From: Coniella vitis | Lineage: Eukaryota > Ascomycota > Sordariomycetes > Diaporthales > Schizoparmaceae | DNA length: 58,108 nt | Assembly (NCBI GenBank): GCA_011317545.1 | Contig: WUJK01000020.1 | Coordinates: 1-58,108, forward strand | Direction: 5' to 3' | In this document: piece by piece, positions 13,588 to 23,720 of the stretch | Numbering within the stretch: the stretch's first letter is position 1 | Layout: each line of letters opens with the position of its first letter | Made by a program: the position numbers and the translations under genes | The notes under the pieces: generated by a model | The model's input: the letters and a program-made list of their open reading frames with translations, nothing else | What the model was told of the DNA's origin: nothing | Database searches by the model: none

Positions 13588-14072
13588 TATAATAATCCTT
13601 ACCTAAATCCCGGATTCTGGAAGTACTTATAAGTTATATATTAGTAGGTAGGGAAGTATTACCTTTAAGTTATCGTACGTTATTAAGTAATATTAAGTAT
13701 TATAAGTAATTAAGAGGGATTACCCTATTATATAAAATAATACTTAAATTTATAACTAAAGACTATAAGGAAAACTATCTAATAGCTAGGAAATCTATCG
13801 TCCTTATATCCTTCCGTTATTCTATATTAAATTCCCTATTTAACCTTAGATTATTTGGATTATCTTACGATCCTAATAATCCGGCTCTACTAGATTATCT
13901 AATAATCTTAATAATCTATTCCTAATTACTTCGTATAACCCTAACCCTAACTATATTATCCTATATAACTTAGTTATATAAGAGATCCCTATCGATCCGT
14001 TAAGGTTCCGATTTGCTAGTATATAATTGCGCTAGCCTATTCCTATAACCTATATAACCGTGGGTTATAATA
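13588..14072 (-). repeat. Family A2 LTR (485 bp), 5' LTR of E3
   Basis: The ends match the A1 LTR, but the centre differs: it is rich in agattatc-type steps and lacks the A1 cctattaatgcc segment. It nevertheless keeps ACCCTAACCCTAA at 13938-13950. Confidence 0.85.
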
Positions 14073-14590
14073 AATATACTAAAAGAATTAAGCAATCGTA
14101 CGAAGATACTGGATATATACTTTAGAATATTAAAGAATAGATAACGAAATACGCTAATTAGAAAAGAATTAAGGGACTAATCCTATAGAAGGGAGATAAA
14201 ATCTACCTTAACTATAAAAATATTAAAATTACTAAACCTAGCGATAAACTCGATTATAAGAAACTCGGACCCTATAAAATTATATAATAAATTTCCCTAG
14301 TTAATTATAAACTCGAAATCCTATATATACGTTTATACCTAATCTTCTATATTTTACTTCTAAAACTAGCACTAATAAATATAGAACTCTTATATAATAT
14401 AGATATTATCGAACTAGAATAAGTATAATACGAAGTTAAATAAATCCTTAATTTATATAAATACGGACGCGAAAAATAATACCTTATTAAATAGAAAGGA
14501 TATAATAACTTAGAAAATACTTAGGAACCCCTAAAGAATATTTATAAAGATCTAATTAAAGAATAGGAAAATTAGTAAATAACTTAATAA
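14073..14590 (+). pseudogene. E4 integrase C-terminus and chromodomain remnant
   Basis: It is colinear with E2 from about 9680 to 10206. It includes the VYLNRKNIK-like SH3-type segment after the DDE core and a chromodomain-like stretch at about 14400-14560 (Y-E-V-x-x-I-L ... Y-L-I-K). Stops are of RIP type. The end is approximate because the final stop codon may itself be a RIP product. Confidence 0.72.
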
Positions 14591-14611
14591 TAGATAGAAT
14601 TAGAAAACTTA

Positions 14612-15214
14612 TTAATAATTAGATAAACCCCCTCTATTAGAAGCGTTAACTAAATCTAATAACCTACTAAAATCTATAATAGACTAATCTATAGTATTAA
14701 ACTCCTATATTAGCGAATTAGGAAACGCTTTAAGTAAAGGACCTATTAGTACCGAAACTACCGCCTCCTTTTTAGCCTCCTTACGCTCTATACGGTTTAA
14801 CTCCTCTATAGAATCTAGGCCCCGGCGAATAGCCCGTATTATCTTCTCTCTCTATATCTTTTTCTACTTATAAAGGCGATCTATATATATATCTAAAGTA
14901 TATCGAGCCTCGTTTAATTCCTCTATCTTATCCTTAATCTTCTAATAGTACCGAGAGATAATACGAATATTAAACGGAGAAGGACTTAGTATATTATAGC
15001 AAGATTTATTTAAACGAATATACTTAGTATAGCGGTCGGAATATATCGCGGAAATCTAATAAAAAGAAAGCCCCCGTTCCTTATAGTTAGAGTAGGTCGG
15101 TATCTCTATATAATACTCTAGAATAGATTAAAGAAGAAGGTTACGCTTTACGGTTTTAGGAGTAACTAACGAAGAAATCTTTCGAGAATAACTTTTATTA
15201 ATTCTCGACGATAT
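14612..15214 (-). pseudogene. E4 antisense coiled-coil frame, diverged subfamily version
   Basis: The frame of about 200 codons runs from an ATA (former ATG) at 15214 to TAA at 14612-14614, opposite to E4. Its first residues after the start, S-S-R-I-x-K-S, match those of the E8 frame. The middle is a charged Arg/Glu/Lys-rich helical segment followed by IRRGLDSIEELNRIE-like sequence. The rest of the protein differs strongly from the A1 version, so the frame looks conserved as a gene and not as an accident of one sequence. It is broken by very few stops. Confidence 0.62.
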
Positions 15215-15315
15215 AACGAATTAGGAAGGTATAATCCGAAGTAAGAATATTAGGCAGGATTACTTATAGAAATACTATAGGTCTTTAGGGATAAAGACCG
15301 ATAGAAGGGAGATAA

Positions 15316-15800
15316 TATTATAACCTATAGTTATATAGGTTATAGGAATAGGCTAGTATAATTATATACTAGTAAATCGGAACCTTAACGGATCGATAAG
15401 GATCTCTTATATAACTAAGTTATATAGGATAATATAGTTAGGGTTAAGGTTATACGAATTAATTAGGAATAGATTATTAAGATTATTAGATAATCTAATA
15501 GAATCGGATTATTAAGATTACGAGATAATCTAGATAATCTAGGGTTAAATAGGGTATTTAATATAGAATAACGGAAGGATATAAGGACGATAGATTTCCT
15601 AGCTATTAGATAGTTTTCCTTATAGTCTTTAGTTATAAATCTAAGTATTATTTTATATAATAGGGTAATCCCTCTTAATTACTTATAATACTTAATATTA
15701 CTCGATAACGTATAAAGGCTTAAAGGTAATACTTCCTCGCCTGCTAATATATAACTTATAGGTACTTCCAGAATTAGGGATTTAGGTAAAGATTATTATA
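15316..15800 (+). repeat. Family A2 LTR (485 bp), 3' LTR of E4
   Basis: It is preceded by the polypurine tract agaagggagataa. Its length equals the E3 LTR and it shares the A2-specific centre with agattat steps. Confidence 0.85.
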
Positions 15801-16010
15801 AAAAGGTTAAATATCGTCTTCTTATCCGTAATAGACCTTAGGCTACTCTATCTTAAAGGGCTTATTAGGAGTTCCGTTAGTATTTCCTCGAGCCTCGAGT
15901 TCTATAATATATATAGTAAGTATATTAATAGTAGTTAAGAGTTGCTAATTAGTATTCTAGGTTTAGTTAACCGTTAAGGGGGCTAGAACTATTAGTATTA
16001 TAGTTAAATA
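15801..16010 (-). pseudogene. E5 gag N-terminal remnant
   Basis: Reading minus-strand RIP stops as Gln gives a helical Gln/Asn/Thr-rich segment. It is followed by ARGNTNGTPNKPFK and an acidic end, a common Gag N-terminal pattern in fungal chromoviruses. The fragment stops at the E4 junction. Confidence 0.6.
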
Positions 16011-16069
16011 CTATATTTAATATTAACTAAGAGGTATATATAGACTATCCTAAATAAGAGTTATAAAAA

Positions 16070-16575
16070 TATAATAATCCTTACCTAAGTCCCTAACTCT
16101 AGAAGTACCTAGGAGTTATAGATTAGTAGGATAGGGAAGTATTACCTTTAAGTCCTAATATATACTAAATAATATTAAGTAACTTTATAACGTGCTAAGT
16201 AATTAAGAGGGATTACCCTATTAATAAGACTAATTCTAGACTTAAGGTTAGATTAATACTTAGATTTATAACTAAAGACTATAAGGAAACTATCTAATAT
16301 TAAGCTATAAACTCCTATCCTTATATCCTTCCGTTATTTCTCACTATTCCCTGAATAGTACCTTGGACTACGAGAGTCGATAGCGACTTCTTCGGTCTAC
16401 CCTTATAGTTATTAGAACCGCTAGCGGTCCCGTCGGTCCTTATCGTATTATCTCTATAACCCTAACCCTAATGTTTATTATATAAGAGATCCTTATCGGT
16501 GCGTTATAGTTCCGTTTCGTATAACTATATTATGCTGGCCTGTTCCTGTGACCTGTATAAGCGTGGGTTATAATA
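16070..16575 (-). repeat. Family A3 LTR (506 bp), 5' LTR of E5
   Basis: It has family A termini but a third distinct centre, including cgagagtcgatagcgac. ACCCTAACCCTAA is present at 16459-16471. Confidence 0.8.
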
Positions 16576-16579
16576 TATA

Positions 16580-18100
16580 TATATTATCCTCTCTCTATCT
16601 ACCTAAGGTTTTCCTAAAATAAGGTTATACTAAAAGCGGGGGATTATATAAGCCTAAATATAATATAAATTCCCGTTTAAATCTATATTAAGGTAGGGTA
16701 TATAGCGGAAAATAGGCTATTTATATAATATTCTCTCCCTTAACGATTAATAAAAGGTCCTAAGCGGAATAGGTATATACGGAAGTCTTAACTTATATAT
16801 AAGCGTCTCGCTTATAATAGAATAATAATTATAATTAGAGTTAATAAGTATTAGGATAAATAAAGTTAAATTATAGAATAGATTTATTATAAAATAGTTT
16901 CTATCTATCTAACGCTTTATTTCTTATAGGCTAAAGTCGAGACCTATAAGCTCTTATTTATAACTTTATATAGGAATAGCTAGTTTTCCTCCTATTCTTC
17001 GGTAATATCGTTAAGGTCGATAAGGTTAATATCGGCTATATTAATTCCTATCTCCCGAATAGCTCCTAAGGTAATAAACGGGCGTATAACTAGAAAGAGG
17101 TAATAAGCGATTCTATAGTCTAAATATCCGTATTTATAATAAAGTCCCTACTCTTTCCTATATATAATCTCCGCTTAGTTAACCTATCTTATATACTACT
17201 TATTAGCCTATAATATATTAATACTAGTTATAGCTATATCCTTATCGGGATCTATATAAGGGTTTTATAGTTTCTATCTATTTCCTCCCGCTTATTAAGC
17301 TATTCTAAAGCGCTATATTATAATACCGGATAAATACCTTAAGGGCGAAGTATAGCTATTATCTCGGATAATAATATAGTTTCCTAGCTTAGCCGAGATA
17401 TAAAAAGCTTTTTTTACCTAATCGGTATATATTAATAATATCTCTATATTAATAAGCTATATATATAATATACTATTAATAACGCCCTTTAAGTATATTA
17501 ATTTAGCTAAATCCGGCTACTTTATACCGCTAGAGTTTATTAATAGCTTCTCTTATTAGGAGAAGAAGTTAGGGAAGGATTAGCCTTTCTTCTAAATAAA
17601 GCTATAAAGCCTTTAGGAAATAGTAATAATATAATTCTTATTATAATATCGGTAGCGGAGCTATTATAGGAATAAAGAGGGTTTCTAGAAGCTATATTCT
17701 CCTCCTATAATATAATAGCTCCGCGCTATAACCTTTATATCTCCCTTTAGGTATTCTTAGATTTCTTAGAACTTATCTATATAATTTCCGATAAAATAGG
17801 TATTTCGGACGAATATATATCTTATAATACGATCCTAAGCTAGGAATTAAATATATATACCCTTAAAGTTCGCTAGCTAAGAAAGAGGCTTACGTTTAAG
17901 TATTATTATACTCTTTAGGGCTTTATTTATATTAATATCGGCGTTTTCTATATCTTAGGAGCTAAGAGTAGGGATATAGATATCTTCTAGTTTATTAGGT
18001 ACCGGGTTAGGGTATTTAGCTGCTAGGTTATTAATACTTACTAATAGCTTCTATAATAATAAGCTATAGGATTATTCGATTTATATAAATCGTATTATAA
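16580..18100 (-). pseudogene. E7 gag and protease remnant
   Basis: It is a diverged, fully RIPed duplicate of the E6 gag-protease region with many stops in every sense frame. It is identified by alignment to E6 and by the protease-terminal I-L-G-K-P motif. No intact domain remains. Confidence 0.65.
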
Positions 18101-18109
18101 GCGCTTCTA

Positions 18110-18454
18110 GGTTTCTATAAACGGGCATCGAGAGAGCGTTCGCAGTTTCGATCCTAATTTCTATTATTAACTAACTTAAGGAGAGAAGTAAGGGTAGTAT
18201 CTATATAGCGGCGTAAGAGCTGCTCTTAAATAGCTCTTACGTTTAGAATCCACCTATAGACAGAGTTTTCTATAGGTCTACCGTCGATACGGGTCCTATT
18301 ACTAATAGTCTTTTATATAGCTCGTAAGCTACTCGGAAGATACTCTTATTTAGCGCTTATATAATACTAGTCTCTAAACGAGAAGGGAATATACTAATTA
18401 AGGCTTTATACCCTAGTATACCGAAGCCGTATATTTACCTATAGGCCTATAATA
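18110..18454 (-). repeat. Family B LTR (345 bp, internally deleted), shared by E7 and E6
   Basis: It matches the two right-hand family B LTRs but lacks about 237 bp next to its inner end. On its left is the primer-binding sequence of E7 (rc TGGAAGCGC at 18101-18109, RIPed). On its right is a G-rich polypurine tract (rc GGCGGGGGGGTAA, 18455-18467), which marks it as the 3' LTR of E6 too. Confidence 0.7.
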
Positions 18455-18808
18455 TTACCCCCCCGCCTAGGCCGAACGCCCTCCTATAGAGCTATATATA
18501 GTATAATAGCTACCTAAAAAGTATAATAACGGAACGCTGCTACGCCCGCTTACCCTATTAAAGGAGCCTTATCCTTATACCTAGCGAGTATAAAAGGAGT
18601 CTTATATCCGCGGAGCTCCCTTTAACCTAGCTCTCGGCGAGTTTATAAGTTCTACTACCTATTATTCGTTAATAGAATAATAATAACGCCTTTAACTTAG
18701 TAGGCGGTTATAAATATAATATCTTTATTCTTTAAAGCGTCGAAAAAGTATAAATACCCCCTTAACCCCTATTCTAAGGGTTATTCCTTCCTCTTAATTA
18801 AACTAAAG
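18455..18808 (-). other. E6 3' region, distal part
   Basis: This non-coding or unrecognised stretch lies between the E6 3' LTR and the E8 insertion. It begins with the polypurine tract. Nothing else could be identified in it. Confidence 0.5.
18804..18808. repeat. Target-site duplication of E8, left copy (TAAAG)
   Basis: It is identical to 26379-26383 on the other side of E8. A 5-bp TSD is usual for Ty3/gypsy integration. Confidence 0.9.
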
Positions 18809-19264
18809 TGTAATAATCCTTGCCTGAATCCCGGATTCTGGAAGTACCTATGAATTGTATATTAGTAGGTGGGGAAGTATTACCTTTAAGTCTTCGTACG
18901 TTATCGAGCAATATCAAGTATCACAAGTGATCAAGAGGGATTACCCTATTATATGAAATAATACTTAGATTTATAACTAAAGACTATAAGGAAAACTATC
19001 TAATAGCTAGGAAATCCATCGTCCTTATATCCTTCCGTTATTCTATTTATCAATACGTGGCCTATCTAAGCCTATTAATGCCTATAGTTGCCTATTAACT
19101 GTTCGATAGGCAATGGTGATCTCTTATAGGCTCTACCCTAACCCTAATTATATTCTCCGTGTTCTTTACGTAAGAGATCCCTATCGGTCCGTTAAGGTTC
19201 CGATTTGCTAGTATATAGTTACGCTGGCCTGTTCCTATAACCTGTATATTTATAGGTTATAATA
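18809..19264 (-). repeat. Family A1 LTR (456 bp), 3' LTR of E8
   Basis: It begins tgtaataatcc and ends ggttataata. The adjacent internal sequence is the complement of the polypurine tract agaagggagataa. The double telomere-type motif is at 19135-19147. Confidence 0.93.
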
Positions 19265-19365
19265 TTATCTCCCTTCTATCGGTTTTTATCCCTAAAGACC
19301 TATAGTATTTCCGTAAGTAGTCCTGCCTAATATTCTTACTCCGGATTATACCTTCTTAATTCGTT

Positions 19366-20031
19366 ATATCTTCTAGAATCACAAAATCGCGTAATACGAA
19401 TCCGTCCTTATCTTTATCCAAGAAGCGTATTGCTACTTTAAATCGTTTTATATATATCGAAACCCAAGGTTACGAAGTTATACCTTATTCGTTATACCTA
19501 GAGGAGGGGTTAGTATATAAGATGGTTAATAGTGTGAAAAGTTATATATAGTATACTAAACGAAATCGTTCTTATAATACGTTATAAGTACTAGTATCCT
19601 CGTATAAGTAGTTTCTCTTAGTAGTTCTTATTATATTAGTATTAATTCTTTCCTTAATATCTAAGATTAATAACGAGTTAATACGTTTAGATAGCTGTAA
19701 GTTGGAGGAGGAGGAGCGTCTACTTAAGCGTTAGAGGGAACTTACCGACGTATAAGCCCGTCTAATAGAGACTTTGGCTAGATTATCTCGTCTAAAGAAA
19801 TAACGACGGTTTCTTTAGGAGAAGGGTGTAAAGTTAGTAAACGCTGGTTTAGAAGAGGAGGAGCGTAAGCGAGTTGCCGAGGCCGTCTAAACCGTGGCTG
19901 CTGAGGAGGCCGTTTTATCTGTATAGGATCCTTCGTTTAAAGGTACGGACTGGAATACGTTAGCGGCGCCTAACGCTGCGATTAATTAGTCCGGATTCGA
20001 CTTAGGGAGTCCGAGTATAGGTAGCTCTTAA
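19366..20031 (+). pseudogene. Antisense coiled-coil protein frame of E8 (best preserved copy)
   Basis: One plus-strand frame runs about 221 codons from an ATA (former ATG) at 19366 to TAA at 20029-20031, opposite to E8. It is broken only by TAA/TAG at likely Gln/Trp sites. Visible features are an S-S-R-I-T-K-S start, a middle segment near residues 105-170 that is almost all Lys/Arg/Glu/Leu (KLEEEERLLKR, RLSRLKK), then KGVKLVNAGLEEEERKRVAEAV, and a Gly/Ser/Asn-rich end. A coiled coil is likely; there is no enzyme motif and no membrane segment. The frame could be expressed from the 3' LTR acting backwards. Function is unknown; regulation or packaging is only a guess. Confidence 0.72.
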
Positions 20032-20082
20032 TAAGGGGTCTGGTTATTCCTATAGGTAGCTATTATAGTTAAAGATATAAGT

Positions 20083-20154
20083 AATCTTATAGCTTAGTAG
20101 TTAGAGCTCCTAGTTTCTTACTAGGAGGTCCGGGGTTCGATTCCTTATAGTGCC
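20083..20154 (+). repeat. tRNA-Arg(UCU)-like tract in E8
   Basis: The D stem (GCTT/GAGC) and anticodon stem (CCTAG/CTAGG) around loop TTTCTTA fold well. The T arm has the conserved GGTTCGATTCC, and the tract ends TAGTGCC. The first seven bases (AATCTTA) do not pair with that end and no CCA is encoded. It lies 51 bases after the antisense frame and just before the end of the convergent pol. It may be a captured tRNA or a SINE-like internal pol III promoter. Confidence 0.68.
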
Positions 20155-20163
20155 TTCTCTATC

Positions 20164-23100
20164 TAAGGCTATAATAGCTTTTTGTTTTCGTATTCTTTAA
20201 TAAGGTCTGGGTATACGTTCTTTAGTGGTTTCTAAGTATTTTCCGAATTATCGTAGTTTTTCTATTTAATAAGGTATTATTTTCCGCGTCCGCGTTTACG
20301 TAAGTCGAGGATCTGTTTAACTTCGTACTATGCTTGCTCTGGTTCGATAATGTCTATATTGTACGAGAGTTCTGCGTCTGCTGGTGCTAGTTCTAGAAGT
20401 AAAATATAGAAGACTGGGTGTAGACGTATATATGGGATTTCGAGTTCGTAGTTAACTGGTGAAATTTACCGTGCAATTTTATAAGGGCTAAGTTTTTTAT
20501 AGTCGAGTTTATCGCTAGGTTTAGTAGTTTTAATATTTTTACGGTTAAGGTAGACTTTATCTCCCTTCTATAGGATTAGTCCCTTAATCCTTTTCTAATT
20601 AGCGTATTTTATTATTTATTCTTTAACGTCCTGGAGTATACGTCGAGCATCTTTATATAATTGCTTAATTCTTCTAGCGTATTAGTCTGCCGTTTCTGCG
20701 TTTCCACCTAGTAGCGTTTCGTAGTATACTATAGGGTTATATCCGTAGAGTAGGAAGAATAGTGATTTTCCTATACTCGTTATATCTACGCTATTATAAG
20801 CGAACTATACGGTTAGCAAAAGTTCGACCTAATTATCTTATTCGTAGTTAACGTAGTATCGTAGATATTATTCTATAATCTGGTTAGTACGTTCTATTTA
20901 TCCGTCTATCTAAGGATAAAATACCGTAGATATACGTTATATTATTCCGAGGTATTTAGTAAGTAAGATCCAGAATTTTAATATAAATTTTCTATCTCTA
21001 TCTAATATAATTTCCTAAGGTATTCTATAGTTGGCGATAATAATACGGAGGAATATATATACGAGTTCTTCTGCGGTACTACTTTCTTTATATAGTAGGA
21101 AGTATACGTACTTGCTCAGTCTGCAAACTACTACTAGGATATTATCGTACTATACCTAAGTTAAGGGTTCTCGTAAGAGGGGTAGCTTAGTAATAAAGTC
21201 TAGACTAATAGATAACTAAACAGTCGTAGGTATTAGTAGAGGTTATAATAGTCCGTAAGGTTTATATCGCTCTATTTTATTCCGTTTGTATATATCGTAG
21301 TTATTAACGATATCCGTAACTCGTTTCCTAAGGTTCGGTGGATTCTAATAACATTAGATCCTTTTATAGGTTGCTCTGATTCCTTAGTATCTATATACTA
21401 GTGCGCTATAGATGCTTCTGATATAGTCGTTTTATTCTAATATTGTTATACTATCGAGGTTAGGTATTTCCCCTTTAATACGTAGTACTATATTAAGTTC
21501 CTTGGCGATAGATAGTATAGTAAGGTTACCTTCCGAATCTTCCCTAAAGATTACTATAATATCCTGGTCTTTGCTATTGCTATCCTTATAGTCTAACCGT
21601 CTGCTAAGAGCGTCTGCTTATTCGTTTTCTTTGCCTTTACGGTAGATAATCTTAAAGTCGAATTCTAATAGAAATTCGTACTATCTAACTTATCGTTTAT
21701 TAAGCTGCTTTATTAAGGTAAATACCTAAAGGTTCTTATAATCCGTATATATAAGGATTTGTTGTTTTACGCCGATAAGGTAGTATCGCTATTCCCTAAA
21801 GGCTTCTACTATTACTATAAGTTCTTAATCGGGCGTTCTATAGTTAAGTTCTAGTCTATTTAGCTTCTTGCTAAAGTTACTAACTATCCGTAGTCGTCCT
21901 TTATCGTTTTATTATCCGAGTTATCTACCGAGTATATAATCTAATACGTTTATCTCGATCTCGAAAACTTTATTTTAGTCTGCTTCGACTAGGATTAGTT
22001 CTAATATAACTACGTCCTTAATTATACTAAAGGCTTTCTATACCTATTTATTCTAGTTAAAGGTAGTATCCTTTTTCGTAAGTTCTATAAGTAGTACTAT
22101 AATACTACTATAGTTCTTAATGAATTATCGGTAGAAGTTAGTATAGCCTAAGAAGGCTCTAACGTCCTTAACGTTCTAAGGTATAGGCTAGTCCCTAACT
22201 ACCTATACTTTATCTTTCTATATTCGTATATACCCTAGTATAATAGTATATCCGAGGTAGTTAACTTCTTAGGTATTCTAGTTATATTTAGTAGGTTCTA
22301 CTAAAATCTTATTATCTTAGAGGATTTATAGGATTATTATAATATACTTCTAGTATTCCTCGAATATCTTTAAGTAAATAAGGATATCGTCTAGATAAGC
22401 GATTATAAAATAGTCGAGGTATTCGCGTAAGATAAAGTTTATTATTTCCTAGAATAATACAGGGGCGTTAGTAAGTCCGAATAGCATAATAAGATATTCG
22501 AAATATCCGTAGCGTATCCTAAACGCTGTTTTCTATTCTTCTCCGGGTTTAATACGAATATACGTATATCCTTCCTTAAGGTCGAGGGCCGTAAACTATT
22601 AGGCTCCTCTAAGTCTATCTCTAAGTTCTTTAAAGAGAGGTAAGGGGTACCGATTCTTAATTATAATATCGTTAAGTTGCCGATAGTCTACGTATAATCG
22701 TAGTTTGCCGTTCTTCTTTAGTATAAATAGGATTAGGTATCCTGCTGGTGAATATAAAGGTCTAATATAGCCTTTCTTAAGATTTTCGTCGATATATTCT
22801 CTAAGTGCTTTAAGTTTATCCTTATCTAATCCGTAGATAGGAAAGAACTTTAATTATTCTCCTTCTTTAAGTAGGATCTTATGATCGTATAGGCTATACT
22901 CTAGTAGGCCGTTATCGAATTTTCCTTAAAATAGTTTTATAAACTTCCGATACTCTTCTAGTATACCGGAGAGGTCTCTAAATATATCTTCGTCTTATAT
23001 AGTTACTATTATAAGGAGATATCGTTATACGTGCTTAATTCCTTCTTAAACTTATCGCGATAATATATCCTACTATCTATAGAATCCTGTTATATCGTAT

Positions 23101-23720
23101 CCTAATCTGCTATATCCCTTATTCTATTAGGTACTAACTATCGCTAGATCCTTCTTTATAAGCTATCGAGGTTTATCGTATCCTAGGGTAGCTATTATCT
23201 TAGCTCTTCTCGATTTAGAGGTATATATAAATTCGTTTAAGCCCCTACTATCTAGGTATTACTTAATAATTAAATCCGATCCTACGCCTTTAATTATAAC
23301 CGCTTTTTAGGTATCCGCTTTATCCTATAAAATATAGCTATTAGTCTAATCGATTCGAGGATTTTCCTTTCTTAACTATAGTATACCTAAAATCAGCTTG
23401 TATTATACGGTATCCGTAATATCGAAGTTTATTAGTATTATACGTCCGTAGATTATAATTAGTAATTAATTAGATTCTATATCGATAATACCTTAGCTAT
23501 AAGCGACTTTTATACCTTCTACGGTATTAAGTTTATAGGATTCTATCTTCTTCTTCTAAGGTATCCGTTCTCTATTAATAACGCTTGGGGATATAAAGTT
23601 TCCTTATACTCCGCTGTCTAGGAGTGCTATATAGTATTTATCGTTAATTCGTACTACGATTTTCAAATGTTCGTACGTCGAGCTGTCTATCGTATAGAGG
23701 GACTTTGCTATAAGTCCTAA
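20164..23720 (-). pseudogene. E8 pol: protease, RT, RNase H, integrase-chromodomain
   Basis: Ends are transferred from E2 (base p in E2 equals 30370-p here). Protease D-S-G codons lie at about 23610-23618 and are intact. The RT Y-L-D-D box is intact at 22386-22397. RNase H lies at about 21590-22060, and the integrase DDE core at about 20890-21200. The chromodomain lies at about 20210-20350. Stops at Gln/Trp positions remain in all domains, so protein cannot be made, although active-site residues persist more than in other copies. Confidence 0.88.

Larger units (their letters stand above)
11562..14072 (-). mobile_element. Family A copy E3, right-hand fragment (gag plus 5' LTR)
   Basis: This is gag and leader sequence of a minus-strand copy, truncated exactly where the E2 LTR ends. 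Its 5' LTR is at 13588-14072 (485 bp, subfamily A2). The remainder should lie to the left of the window if E1-E2 inserted here. Its own right end abuts plus-strand integrase sequence (E4), so E3 was itself inserted into E4. Confidence 0.85.
14073..15800 (+). mobile_element. Family A2 copy E4, 3' fragment
   Basis: It starts abruptly inside the integrase C-terminal region and runs through the chromodomain, a diverged antisense frame and a polypurine tract to a 485-bp 3' LTR. The left part was displaced by the E3 insertion. Its right end abuts a gag fragment of E5. It lacks the tRNA-like tract of subfamily A1. Confidence 0.83.
15801..16575 (-). mobile_element. Family A3 copy E5, 5' fragment
   Basis: A short piece of minus-strand gag N-terminus (15801-16010) and leader is followed by a 506-bp LTR (16070-16575). 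It is cut at 15800/15801 by the end of the E4 LTR. Its right end abuts the protease region of a family B element, so E5 was inserted in E7. Confidence 0.78.
16576..18454 (-). mobile_element. Family B chromovirus copy E7, 5' part (protease, gag, LTR)
   Basis: It is colinear with E6 from about 30840 to 32370. Minus-strand reading gives the end of protease (I-L-G-K-P-stop-for-W) near 16600-16625, then the protease active-site region near 16850, then gag and an LTR at 18110-18454. RT and integrase would lie left of the E5 insertion, outside the window. Confidence 0.78.

Noticed and set aside
20083..20154. Functional tRNA-Arg gene
   Set aside because: The acceptor stem does not pair in any copy, so only a tRNA-like tract is reported.
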